Shown: positions 1 to 7,010, counted from the first letter of the stretch. The stretch is 10,046 bases of DNA from an uncultured Rickettsiales bacterium (GCA_934725005.1 CAKVBE010000025.1:1-10046), one strand, 5' to 3'. A program made the numbers and translations. The notes: generated from the letters alone by a model not told the origin.

Positions 1-16
1 GTATGATGACCTAAAT
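1..16. repeat. Terminal direct repeat, left copy (circle-closure overlap)
   Basis: GTATGATGACCTAAAT at 1-16 is identical to 10031-10046. Because removing one copy restores the integrase frame exactly, it is best read as the overlap of a circular assembly rather than a biological repeat. A tandem head-to-tail arrangement would give the same overlap. Confidence 0.93.
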
Positions 17-1067
17 TTTCTTGTACTGTTTTAACATCGTCACCGGATCCAAGTGAAATAACGGCGTACGAGTGCCTCAGATCGTGGAAACGGATATGAT
101 CTAATTCCAATTTTTTAACTATTTTCTTAAAATTCTTATACACCGTAAAATGTGCAAAATGGTTTCCCATTTCATTGGTAAAAACCAAATTCTCTTTGTT
201 GTTCCACAAACTTCCGCATTTTAGCCGATTTTCAATTTGCTCTTTTCGTTGCTTTTTTAAAACTTCTATAACCGAATGTGCCGGGGTTATTTTTCTTGAT
301 TTATCATTTTTTAGTGGTGCAAGTATATATTTACCGCCGATTTTCTTTTCTTTCTGGAGTTGTTTATTTATAAGAATTACTCCATTTTCAAAATCTATAC
401 AGTCCCAAGTAAGGCCCATAACCTCGCCTTGCCTCATGCCAGTAAATAAAGTAACATAATACAAATTTTCAAATTTATGCCCTTTTATTTCTCTTACAAA
501 CATTCCAAGTTCCTCTTCGCTCATAATACTAAGTTCCTTTTTCTCTATGCGAGGTAACTTACATGCTTCTGTGGGATTAGAGCGCAAATAACCTATTTGC
601 ACGGCTTGCTTTAAACTGCTGTGAAGTACCCCATGAAGATTTTTAATTGTTTTGGGAGATAATCCGGAACCGAGCTTTTCATTATAAAAACTTTGCACCA
701 TCGGAGCGGTTAATTTTTGTAGACTGACGGCACCCAAACAAGGTTTTATATGATTTTTGACATGATCGCTGTATGAACGCACTGTGAACGGCTTAACAGA
801 TCCCAAATAGTCTTTAATCCAAATATCCATCCACGCACCGACAGTCAACTTACATGGTTCTGTGTATGTTCCTTCATCTACGCTGGCGCTTAGCTGCTTT
901 AATTTTTTGACTACTTCCGCTTGTGTATTTCCGTAAACAGATTTTCTTATTTGCTTTCCGGTTCCCGGGTGAAATCCTAAAGTATATCTTGCCTCCCATT
1001 TACCGTCTTTACGTTTTCTGATATTCCCTTCGCCACTTGCTCTGCGGCTGTTATTTTTTCTTGGCAT
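1..1067 (-). CDS. int: Tyrosine recombinase (integrase), residues 1-355; gene continues across the window junction
   Basis: This enzyme would integrate and excise the element by recombining attP with a chromosomal tRNA gene. Translation starts at ATG 1067-1065, with GAAGGGG a few bases upstream inside the repressor gene. The frame is open to the window edge and resumes at the other end (stop 9936-9934), giving 387 aa in a circle, a normal length for this family. Residues about 11-57 (SGEGNIRKRKDGKWEARY...) look like an AP2-type arm-DNA-binding domain, about 74-170 a core-binding domain, and the rest the catalytic domain. Catalytic residues seen are R212 (TGMRQGE), H328 and R331 (FHDLRHSY), H354 (NLGHH) and Y364 in the other segment. 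The start abuts the repressor stop (TAAATG on the minus strand), so the two genes are probably co-transcribed and translationally coupled. The family is firm; the target site is inferred from the attP entry. Confidence 0.96.
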   Translation of the reverse strand, partial: MPRKNNSRRASGEGNIRKRKDGKWEARYTLGFHPGTGKQIRKSVYGNTQAEVVKKLKQLSASVDEGTYTEPCKLTVGAWMDIWIKDYLGSVKPFTVRSYSDHVKNHIKPCLGAVSLQKLTAPMVQSFYNEKLGSGLSPKTIKNLHGVLHSSLKQAVQIGYLRSNPTEACKLPRIEKKELSIMSEEELGMFVREIKGHKFENLYYVTLFTGMRQGEVMGLTWDCIDFENGVILINKQLQKEKKIGGKYILAPLKNDKSRKITPAHSVIEVLKKQRKEQIENRLKCGSLWNNKENLVFTNEMGNHFAHFTVYKNFKKIVKKLELDHIRFHDLRHSYAVISLGSGDDVKTVQENLGHH

Positions 1068-1856
1068 TTATTCCCCTTCTTTGGTTTTTTGATCATCATT
1101 TGTTGGCTCAGAGTGAATTTTTGCCAATTCATTTCTATATATAAACGCTTTTTCATTTAGGTAATGCTCCGTACAAATTTTTTTCATAGCTTTATTAAAT
1201 GTTTCTTTGCTCATGGATTTAACTGTATTTTTGCTCCATGAATCAAAAATGTCATTTAAAACTTTTTCTATATTTTGAGTGCAACGATCAATAACTTTTC
1301 TCCTTATTTCCCGCATTTTTTCTTCAAAATTGTTTTCTATGTAGTCACGCCATATTTCGATCGTTTCTATAACAGTACCATCCACATTTTCTGATACTGT
1401 AATACTGCCTACGTTTTTTGATCTGCTTTTAACGAGTATTAACAATGCTATTTCATCTTCTATAAAACTCACAATATTTTGAATAAAACCATCGCTAAAC
1501 ATGGTATTTATAACTTCTAATTTACTTGGGTGGCTTGTGTTTAAATATTTTACAAATTCTTCGTCAAGCCCCGTAAAATTGCACACTTTGATAAGATCAG
1601 CCGAATAAGACCTAGCATCCGTTTTCCCCAGCAAATAATCACTCGAAACATTAAAAAATCTCGCTATATTGCTTAGCTTTTCTGCATTTGGCTGCATGGA
1701 ACCATCCATATACTGCGATACGCTTTGGCGTGAAACCCCTAATGATTTTGCAAGTTCGATTTGAGTAGTTTTTGAATCCTCCATCAGACCTCTGAGCCTT
1801 GTTGCAAGGCATCCATCATACCCCTTTATGTTTTTTGACACTTCCAAATTTTTCAT
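1068..1856 (-). CDS. XRE-family helix-turn-helix repressor (immunity/Stl-like master regulator)
   Basis: A probable repressor of the rightward replication genes. Residues about 18-77 form a classical HTH_3 domain: TQIELAKSLGVSRQSVSQYM carries the two helices, followed by the characteristic NVSSDYLLGKTD. The remaining ~180 residues are helical and charged, and I do not recognise them. There is no S24/LexA autoprotease Ser-Lys signature, so RecA-driven self-cleavage is unlikely; SaPI Stl repressors also lack it and are titrated by a helper-phage protein instead (family knowledge, by analogy). The gene is transcribed from a strong promoter at 1916-1888 inside the divergent switch, and its stop touches the integrase ATG. 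The ATG at 1856 is awkward because AAAGGA directly abuts it; TTG at 1847 (residue 4) sits at a better distance from that Shine-Dalgarno and may be the real start. The gene is firm, its target inferred. Confidence 0.9.
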   Translation of the reverse strand: MKNLEVSKNIKGYDGCLATRLRGLMEDSKTTQIELAKSLGVSRQSVSQYMDGSMQPNAEKLSNIARFFNVSSDYLLGKTDARSYSADLIKVCNFTGLDEEFVKYLNTSHPSKLEVINTMFSDGFIQNIVSFIEDEIALLILVKSRSKNVGSITVSENVDGTVIETIEIWRDYIENNFEEKMREIRRKVIDRCTQNIEKVLNDIFDSWSKNTVKSMSKETFNKAMKKICTEHYLNEKAFIYRNELAKIHSEPTNDDQKTKEGE

Positions 1857-1887
1857 TCCTTTAATGTTATTTTTTCTTGCGTTTTAT

Positions 1888-1916
1888 ATTATATAGCAAC
1901 TTTTATTGACAGTCAA
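1888..1916 (-). promoter_or_regulatory. Leftward promoter for repressor-integrase operon
   Basis: On the minus strand, TTGACT (1916-1911), a 17-nt spacer, then a perfect TATAAT (1893-1888). The predicted transcription start is near 1881, about 25 nt before the repressor ATG. Its -35 box overlaps that of the rightward promoter. Confidence 0.85.
1906..1916. promoter_or_regulatory. Palindrome formed by overlapping divergent -35 boxes; candidate repressor operator
   Basis: TTGACAGTCAA is a perfect inverted repeat around the A at 1911. Its left half is the -35 box of the rightward promoter, and its right half, read on the minus strand, is the -35 box of the leftward promoter. The two polymerase complexes cannot bind together, and a dimeric repressor here would cover both promoters. 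Repressor binding is inferred from position and symmetry only. Confidence 0.6.
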
Positions 1917-1935
1917 GCTATTTTTAATTAATAAT
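1906..1935 (+). promoter_or_regulatory. Rightward promoter for xis-primase-helicase operon
   Basis: Perfect TTGACA at 1906-1911, an 18-nt spacer and AATAAT at 1930-1935. The predicted start is near 1942, giving a leader of about 40 nt before the TTG start of the excisionase-like gene. Confidence 0.75.
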
Positions 1936-1983
1936 ATTAAATGTAGGCAAAGCCTACCAATTTTAGTAAAAGGAGAAATAATC

Positions 1984-2196
1984 TTGAATAAGCTTACAAA
2001 CTGGGAAAATCTCCCAATCGCTCTTAACGCAAAACAAATTTCAGAAATTTTAAATATCGCACTGCCGAATATATACGAGCTTTTTCACCGCAAAGACTTT
2101 CCTGCCATAAAAATAAGCTCAAAACGAATAATAGTGGAGAAAAATCAATTTAAAAAATGGCTCGATGAGCAAAGCGGTACGGCTTCGGGAGTTTAA
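1984..2196 (+). CDS. Excisionase-like HTH_17 (MerR-type) DNA-binding protein
   Basis: A 70-aa protein starting at TTG 1984, chosen because AAAGGAG (1969-1975) lies 8 nt upstream. The frame stays open further upstream, but that stretch is the promoter. Residues about 12-62 (LNAKQISEILNIALPNIYEL, a K-I-S-S-K-R turn, then FKKWLDEQ) follow the excisionase/HTH_17 pattern of helix-turn-helix, beta wing and C-terminal helix. As first gene of the rightward operon it would either bend attP DNA for excision (Xis) or regulate the operon; the fold is the same for both. The stop lies 1 nt before the next gene's ATG. The non-ATG start probably keeps expression low. Confidence 0.82.
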   Translation: MNKLTNWENLPIALNAKQISEILNIALPNIYELFHRKDFPAIKISSKRIIVEKNQFKKWLDEQSGTASGV

Positions 2197-2197
2197 A

Positions 2198-2803
2198 ATG
2201 GTAAATTTATTTGAAGAAATCAAAGCACGGCTTTATTTGCCGGAAGTTGCAAAGTTTTACGGAATGGAAATTGATAATAAAAACAAAGCCATTTGCCCGT
2301 TCCACGATGATCATCACCCGAGCCTCAGTTTTAAAAATAATAAATTCAAATGCTTTGCATGCGAATCGGGCGGCACGGTTATAGATTTTGTAATGAATTA
2401 CTTCGGCTTAACTGCCATGCAAGCGGCGCAGAAGCTAAATGACGACTTTAATATGGGACTTATAAAAAGCAATTTAAATACAAAAGACAGGCAAAAAATT
2501 CAAAAAATGCACGCAAAAAGGAAAGAAATAAACGCAATCATAGAAACTTTCAAAACTTGGAAAGAAACCACGGAAAAATGGTTTTTAAGAGTATTTAGAG
2601 CCTTTCGAAAAATATTTCGGAATTTTGCACCGAAAAAGCCAAAGCAGGTTTCGAAAATCTTTATTATAGCTGCCAATTATTTGGAACACATAAGCTATAT
2701 ACTAGATTTTTTCTTATCGAGCAGCCAAGAAAAGCTACTTGAAGAATATAATGCCATAGAAAGCTGGAAACACAAAATTTTAAAAGAACTCGAGGTATTC
2801 TAA
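2198..2803 (+). CDS. CHC2 zinc-finger primase-like protein (zinc domain without catalytic core)
   Basis: A 201-aa protein starting at ATG 2198, with GGGAG at 2187-2191; an upstream in-frame GTG at 2165 lies inside the preceding gene and is less likely. Residues 1-85 match the DnaG zinc-binding domain: C33 and H36 (CPFHDDHHPSLSF) and C52 and C55 (KCFACESGG) are the four metal ligands, followed by the typical helix TVIDFVMNYFG. Residues about 95-200 are a long basic helical region. There is no TOPRIM domain with its Glu/DxD catalytic residues, so the protein cannot make primers alone by the DnaG mechanism. It may give sequence recognition to the downstream helicase or to a host primase. Stop and next start abut (TAAATG). 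Small CHC2 proteins ahead of DUF927-type helicases are common on mobile elements. Confidence 0.88.
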   Translation: MVNLFEEIKARLYLPEVAKFYGMEIDNKNKAICPFHDDHHPSLSFKNNKFKCFACESGGTVIDFVMNYFGLTAMQAAQKLNDDFNMGLIKSNLNTKDRQKIQKMHAKRKEINAIIETFKTWKETTEKWFLRVFRAFRKIFRNFAPKKPKQVSKIFIIAANYLEHISYILDFFLSSSQEKLLEEYNAIESWKHKILKELEVF

Positions 2804-4714
2804 ATGGATAATGAAGAGTTTGCAACAAAAATAGCAAACAGCGATTTATTTAAAAAATATTTGGCAAATAAAAAAAGCACCATCACCGAAAACGATGATA
2901 ACACTACACACAACGATATTTTACCGCAAAAAAGCGAAACTTTGGGTTCTTTTTTTGAAAAGATATTTGAAAACACAAGATATATTGCAAAAGAAAACTG
3001 CACATATGCGGTAATCTCTAAAAGCAGCAACGAAACCCAAAAGCGGCTTTGTAATTTTGTTGCCTGGATAGAAAAAGAAGTAACTATCGATGACGGACTT
3101 GAAACTCATAAAGTCCTAAAAATTTGCGGTAAACATCAAAACGGCGATGATCTGCCCGGTATAGACGTTTCTGAAAATGACTTCCAGAGCATGAACTGGA
3201 TAATAAGAAAATGGGGCGTTTGCTGCATTTTAGAGCCACACCAATCCGCAAAAGAGAGCCTTCGGCATTGCATTCAGGTAATTTCCAAGAACATAAAAAG
3301 CGAAACCGTATTTAAGCATATCGGTTGGAGAAAGTACGGCGGCAAGTGGATATATCTTCATAGCAGCGGAGCGGTCGGAGCGGATAATATCAAGGTTTTT
3401 CTTGAGGGCAAAGCTCAAAAATACAGACTGCCGCAAAGCGTTTGCAAGATACATGAAAATTTACAAGATGTTTTTAATACTTTTGAAAAATTGGCACCAA
3501 AAAGAATAATATATCCCCTTTTGGCGTATACGTTTTTAACCCCTTTAAACGAGTTTTTAAAAAAGGCAGGGTTTGAGCCGAATTTTGTCTATTTTCTTTT
3601 AGGTAAAACGGGTTCGGGCAAAAGTACACTTTCGGCATTATTCCTTTCGTTTTTTGGAAATTTTTCTGGTACCGATTTGCCCTTTTCTTTCATGGATACT
3701 CCAAATGCCATAATGAGCAGTGCCTTTGCTTTAAAAGATAGCCTTATCTGTGTTGATGATTATAAGCCGAGCTCCAAGGGCGATATGAGTAAAATGGATA
3801 ACACTGCCCAACAAATACTGCGTTCGGTCGGCGAAAGGACAGGAAGGCAACGGCTCAGTTCGGACAGTACGGTAATGAAACAGCGATATCCGCGCTGTAA
3901 CGTTATAATTACCGGTGAGCAGTCGCCAAACGTCGGAGAAAGCGGCACGGCAAGGCAAATTATAAGCGAACTAAATCCGGGAGATATAAACTGGCTTGTT
4001 ATGACAAAAGCTCAGGAAAGTGCAAGAAATGGCGTGTACGCCAAAGTTATGAGGGGATTTATCGAGAATATTCAAAATACTTTTTTAAGCAGTAATGAGA
4101 AGATTTGGATAGATATTTTAAAAAGTGAATTTGAAAAATTCCGAACCGATTGGAATGCAAAATTAAAATGGCCCTCGCACCAAAGAATCCCGAGTATGCT
4201 TGCTTTTTTGCAAATTGGCTTTAAGTATTTTTTGGAATTTTGCAAAGGTTGCGGTGCACTTTATGAATCTTACGTCACCGAACGTATGAACGAATTTATT
4301 AGTATTTTAAATTCCATGGCAGCCGAACATTCTAAATTTTTAAGCGGGGACAAGCCTGCCATAAAATTTATCAGAGCTCTTGGCGATATAATTGCAAGCG
4401 GAGCCGTTAAACTTGAAAAATTAGGCACCCCGTCAGGTGCCGATACAAGCAGTAAGGTTTTGGTCGGCTACTACGATGATGATTATTACTATTTAATTTC
4501 AAGTGTTGCGTATAATCAGGTTTGCGGTTTTTATTTAAAACAAAGTGAAAATTTTGCCACAAGTTCCAAAGCTCTTTTAAAAGCACTTGCCGATGAGGGC
4601 TTAATTAAGAAAAGCGATGGCAGAAACACCATAAATTGTAGGATAAACGGAAAACAAGGCAGGTACGTTTGCTTTTACAAGGATAAGTTTGATAATTTTG
4701 AGCCTATGCCCTAA
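2804..4714 (+). CDS. DUF927-type replicative helicase/initiator (Rep-like ATPase)
   Basis: A 636-aa protein with GAGGT (2792-2796) 7 nt before ATG. The middle part carries a DUF927-like signature (FKHIGWRKYGGKWIYLHSSG, residues 170-189). The ATPase core has Walker A GKTGSGKS at 267-274, Walker B LICVDD at 314-319, and a sensor-like strand PRCNVIITGE at 363-372 followed by GTARQ (R384), a possible arginine finger. The N-terminal ~100 residues are unrecognised, and the C-terminal ~150 residues could form a winged-helix or DNA-binding part. With the small CHC2 protein it makes a two-gene replication module comparable to pri-rep of SaPI-type islands. The repeated GGTAAC sites directly downstream are the obvious candidate for its origin. 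ATPase assignment is firm; initiator function is inferred. Confidence 0.87.
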   Translation: MDNEEFATKIANSDLFKKYLANKKSTITENDDNTTHNDILPQKSETLGSFFEKIFENTRYIAKENCTYAVISKSSNETQKRLCNFVAWIEKEVTIDDGLETHKVLKICGKHQNGDDLPGIDVSENDFQSMNWIIRKWGVCCILEPHQSAKESLRHCIQVISKNIKSETVFKHIGWRKYGGKWIYLHSSGAVGADNIKVFLEGKAQKYRLPQSVCKIHENLQDVFNTFEKLAPKRIIYPLLAYTFLTPLNEFLKKAGFEPNFVYFLLGKTGSGKSTLSALFLSFFGNFSGTDLPFSFMDTPNAIMSSAFALKDSLICVDDYKPSSKGDMSKMDNTAQQILRSVGERTGRQRLSSDSTVMKQRYPRCNVIITGEQSPNVGESGTARQIISELNPGDINWLVMTKAQESARNGVYAKVMRGFIENIQNTFLSSNEKIWIDILKSEFEKFRTDWNAKLKWPSHQRIPSMLAFLQIGFKYFLEFCKGCGALYESYVTERMNEFISILNSMAAEHSKFLSGDKPAIKFIRALGDIIASGAVKLEKLGTPSGADTSSKVLVGYYDDDYYYLISSVAYNQVCGFYLKQSENFATSSKALLKALADEGLIKKSDGRNTINCRINGKQGRYVCFYKDKFDNFEPMP

Positions 4715-4724
4715 AAATCGGTAT

Positions 4725-4735
4725 CAAAGGTAACA
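4725..4735 (+). repeat. Iteron 1, CAAAGGTAACA
   Basis: Exact 11-mer, 10 bp after the helicase stop codon. Confidence 0.75.
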
Positions 4736-4789
4736 CATATAAAAAAATAAGAAAATCTGGCGCTTTTGGATAATACCCTATCATTAAAA

Positions 4790-4800
4790 CAAAGGTAACA
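4790..4800 (+). repeat. Iteron 2, CAAAGGTAACA
   Basis: Exact repeat of iteron 1 in the same orientation, 65 bp further on. Confidence 0.75.
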
Positions 4801-4810
4801 AAAGGCACAT

Positions 4811-4840
4811 CGTTACCTTAAAAATTTTGGCAAGGTAACG
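4811..4840. repeat. Iteron pair in inverted orientation, CGTTACCTT / AAGGTAACG
   Basis: Perfect 9-bp arms (4811-4819 and 4832-4840) around a 12-nt spacer containing AAAATTTT. Each arm contains the GGTAAC core of the other iterons, so this is both a hairpin candidate and a two-site binding palindrome. Confidence 0.75.
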
Positions 4841-4874
4841 CTCAAAACACAAATATGTCTGATTTTCAGGCAAC

Positions 4875-4885
4875 TGTTACCTTTG
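4875..4885 (-). repeat. Iteron 5, inverted copy (TGTTACCTTTG)
   Basis: Exact reverse complement of iterons 1 and 2, 22 bp before the terS-like gene's Shine-Dalgarno. A looser sixth copy, AGGTAACA, lies at 5339-5346, overlapping the stop of that gene. Confidence 0.75.
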
Positions 4886-4921
4886 CTACCCCATTTTAAA
4901 TACAACAAGGAGAATTTAAGT

Positions 4922-5340
4922 ATGAAACCCAAAAAAGATATAGAACTAATCGATGCACATGAATTACAAAAAGATAAAATTTTGGAAGCTTTAACAGTTT
5001 CCAAAGATATAAGCGAAGCAAGCAAAATAGCCGGGGTTACCCGCAAAACAATTTATTCTTATCTAAAAGACGAAGATTTAATCATTGGTACCGTGATATA
5101 AAGCACACACAGCTGCGGGAAATCAGCGAAAAAATATCAAACGGCACAAAAACTGCGGCTAAATTTTCAATTGAAATTTTAGATGATGCCTCTGCCCCAT
5201 CAAATGTAAAATTGCATGCAAGCGCCAAACTTTTGGATTTTTATATCAAATTTATTAACATCGAAACAAATATGAATTCTGCGATATTCGAAGAAATCGA
5301 AAATTCTTTCGATGTTTTTAAACTTCCGAGCGGTTTATAG
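4922..5340 (+). pseudogene. Small-terminase-like HTH protein, broken by a 1-nt frameshift
   Basis: ATG 4922 is preceded by AAGGAG (4907-4912). The first 52 codons give a basic N-terminus and an HTH (ISEASKIAGVTRKTIYSYLK) of the kind found in phage small terminase subunits and phBC6A51-type phage proteins. After GAT at 5075-5077 the frame runs into TAA at 5099-5101, giving only a 59-aa product. The overlapping frame beginning TTT AAT CAT (5077) is open for 87 codons to TAG 5338 and reads on naturally (FNHWYRDIKHTQLREISEKI...). Adding one T to the T-run 5077-5079 gives a continuous 139-aa protein, DED-FNHWYRDIK. This is a real deletion, an assembly error in a short T-run, or less likely a recoding site. 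If terS-like, it would direct packaging of element DNA into helper-phage heads; the HTH alone does not prove this. Confidence 0.75.
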
Positions 5341-5466
5341 GTAACAGATTTATACAATACGAAACAAATAAATAGTCCTTTATTTTTTAATTGAGCAGTA
5401 AATCGAATGAATAGTTTATGCTATCGCCGAAAATAAACTTTTCACTTCAGATGACAATTTTTACTT
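5341..5466. other. Convergent intergenic gap, no clear feature
   Basis: 126 bp between the broken terS-like gene and the 3' end of the polymerase gene. It is AT-rich, and I find no convincing terminator hairpin for either side; the best stem, ATAG/CTAT, has only 4 bp. Confidence 0.5.
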
Positions 5467-6729
5467 TTATATTAATTTTTTTGCACCTAGTTTTCCTTTG
5501 AATTTTCCTCCGACTTCTTCATCGAGCCCCATTGCTCCGCAACGTTTTATCACATTGAAGCCGTATTTTTTACGTAAGTTATCAATCACCATATCTACTT
5601 TCTCATCGGACTTTTTAATGGTTTCTACTTGCTTGCTTGGTTTATCGAAAAAGGATAGCTGTTTACAGCCGCCAAGCTTAGTTAAATTGGTAAGCGATAT
5701 ACTTATTAGCCTAATTGGACGTCTACCCTTCCACAACTCTTTTAACAATTTCTTTGCTGCTTCGTACACTTCGTTTGTAGTACTCAGTGGTTCTGAAAAG
5801 CTCATTTGATGCGATTGATTTTGGAAATTTAAAAATCTTATTCCAACAGAGATACTATGTGCTTTGTTTCCATCTTTTCTCATGTGACCAGTTACCGCAT
5901 CCGCAATCGCAAGAAGTACAGTATTCGCTTCTTTTATTGAAGTTAGATTTTTCTCAAGCGTTACAGAATTGCTATATCCTTTAGGTTCGGGTCTTTTAGA
6001 AACCACAGGCGAATCATCTATGGCGTTTGCAAAGTTATGCATATACCGGCTTCTTTTATCTCCAAAATGCTTTGCCAAAAACTCTATTTTTGCGTTTGCA
6101 AGTTGCCCAATTTTATATATACCTAAAGAATTTAGTTTTTTCGCAGACGCCTTGCCAACGAAAAGCAAATCATGGGCAGGTAAAGACCACATTTTTGCTG
6201 GAACTTCGTTTAAAAACAAAGTATGGACTTTATCGGGCTTTTCAAAATCGCTCGCCATTTTGGCACAGAGCTTATTTTCACCAATACCTACGTTAACTGT
6301 GAAACCGAGCTCATTTTTTATTCTGTCTTTTATTTCGTGTGCAATTTTGACCGCTTGTTTGGAATCATTAGCTATCCCAGTCATATCAAGAAAACATTCA
6401 TCAATCGAAAATTCTTCCATAGTTGGGCAGTAGTGGTTACATATATTTTTAAATGCCTTTGAACAAGAACTGTAAAGCTTAAAATCGGGTTTAAATATTT
6501 GTAACTGGGGGCATTTTCTGAGTGAAAAAGATAAGGGTTCTCCTGTTTTAACGCCATACTTTTTAGCTTCGTTTGATTTGGCAAGAACTACACCTCGCCT
6601 CGTAGTTGGGTCCCCGCCAATACATGAGGCTATTTTTCTTATATCCTCTTCCCCATTTTTAACTCTTTTTACGGCCTCCCACGAAAGAAAAGCACTGTTT
6701 ACGTCAATATGAAAAATTATTCGGTTCAT
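5467..6729 (-). CDS. dinB: Y-family DNA polymerase (DinB/Pol IV-like translesion polymerase)
   Basis: An error-prone polymerase that copies across damaged DNA. The 420-aa length is normal for Gram-positive DinB proteins. The palm acidic residues are present: D9 (HIDVNSAF) and D110-E111 (EEFSIDECFLD); F14 fits the steric gate. Residues about 185-215 look like helix-hairpin-helix, the little-finger domain covers about 250-350, and QLSFFD at 357-362 matches the beta-clamp-binding motif, so the enzyme looks intact. It points against the replication genes and overlaps none. The start at ATG 6729 has only a weak upstream AGAAGGCAGG. I see no Gram-positive LexA box upstream, so SOS control is not supported. 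It could raise mutation rate or bypass lesions during element replication. A 41-bp scrap of a second copy of its 5' end lies at 6970-7010. Confidence 0.93.
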   Translation of the reverse strand: MNRIIFHIDVNSAFLSWEAVKRVKNGEEDIRKIASCIGGDPTTRRGVVLAKSNEAKKYGVKTGEPLSFSLRKCPQLQIFKPDFKLYSSCSKAFKNICNHYCPTMEEFSIDECFLDMTGIANDSKQAVKIAHEIKDRIKNELGFTVNVGIGENKLCAKMASDFEKPDKVHTLFLNEVPAKMWSLPAHDLLFVGKASAKKLNSLGIYKIGQLANAKIEFLAKHFGDKRSRYMHNFANAIDDSPVVSKRPEPKGYSNSVTLEKNLTSIKEANTVLLAIADAVTGHMRKDGNKAHSISVGIRFLNFQNQSHQMSFSEPLSTTNEVYEAAKKLLKELWKGRRPIRLISISLTNLTKLGGCKQLSFFDKPSKQVETIKKSDEKVDMVIDNLRKKYGFNVIKRCGAMGLDEEVGGKFKGKLGAKKLI

Positions 6730-6782
6730 AAATATTTTCGCCTGCCTTCTAATAAAGAAATTTTATCTTTTTATACTATTCA

Positions 6783-6848
6783 GCTTTTAGTCACCTTTAT
6801 AGCACCATCCGCATGGATCTTTACAACATTATCAGGATAGATTGAACA
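6783..6848 (-). pseudogene. Short coding-like scrap of unknown origin
   Basis: Read on the minus strand this stretch gives CSIYPDNVVKIHADGAIK followed by VTKS and a stop. The composition is protein-like rather than random, yet there is no start codon: the frame emerges directly from a terminator hairpin. It resembles the extreme C-terminus of some larger protein (a recombinase tail is one guess) left behind by a deletion. Family not recognised. Confidence 0.3.
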
Positions 6849-6851
6849 ACG

Positions 6852-6881
6852 AAAAAAGGCACGTAAAACGTTTATGTGCCT
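6852..6881 (-). terminator. Rho-independent terminator, minus strand
   Basis: AGGCACGTAAA (6857-6867) pairs with TTTATGTGCCT (6871-6881) in an 11-bp stem with one G-T pair and a 3-nt loop. On the minus strand it is followed by six T (6857-6852). It would stop leftward transcripts before they enter the polymerase gene. Confidence 0.8.
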
Positions 6882-6969
6882 ATCATTAAATTTTACATTA
6901 TTATACTAACAAATATGTAGTTTACCATGTTTTTAATTGTTTTGTATAGCCCTAAAAGGTAGATACAGA

Positions 6970-7010
6970 TTTAACTCTTTTTGCAACCTCCCATGAAAGA
7001 AACGCACTGT
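6970..7010 (-). pseudogene. Relic of a second dinB 5' end
   Basis: Bases 6970-7010 match 6658-6698, codons about 11-24 of the intact polymerase gene, at 36 of 41 positions with no gap (for example CCTCCCA.GAAAGAAA..GCACTGT). Neither the start codon region nor anything downstream is kept. The differences and loss of frame show it is dead. Confidence 0.75.

Larger units (their letters stand above)
4715..4921. other. Candidate replication origin (iteron block)
   Basis: This 207-bp gene-free, AT-rich block sits between the helicase and the terS-like gene, where SaPI-type islands place their origin. It holds three exact copies of an 11-mer, CAAAGGTAACA (4725-4735 and 4790-4800 direct, 4875-4885 inverted), plus a spaced inverted repeat of the same core at 4811-4840. 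AT-rich stretches at 4736-4765 and 4820-4828 could melt. No terminator hairpin or promoter stands out. Origin function is inferred from position and repeats. Confidence 0.65.

Noticed and set aside
1..16. Terminal 16-bp repeat as attL/attR of an integrated element
   Set aside because: It lies within integrase codons around the catalytic His, and the frame is intact only when one copy is removed. A separate, convincing tRNA-Ser attP exists at 9657-9679.
5065..5101. Programmed -1 frameshift in the terS-like gene
   Set aside because: The bases A GAT TTA do not form an X XXY YYZ slippery heptamer, and I see no strong stem just downstream. A simple 1-nt deletion or assembly error is more economical.
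5969..6433. Long plus-strand open frame of 154 codons inside the polymerase gene
   Set aside because: Shadow frame opposite a polymerase gene whose catalytic motifs are fully conserved.
6730..6850. LexA/SOS box upstream of the polymerase gene
   Set aside because: No match to the Gram-positive CGAAC-N4-GTTCG pattern. GAACAAC at 6844-6850 is only a half-site.
6880..6960. Leftward promoter with TATAAT (about 6900-6905, minus) in front of the 6852-6881 hairpin
   Set aside because: A good -10 box but no acceptable -35 at 16-18 nt; in such AT-rich DNA this is expected by chance.
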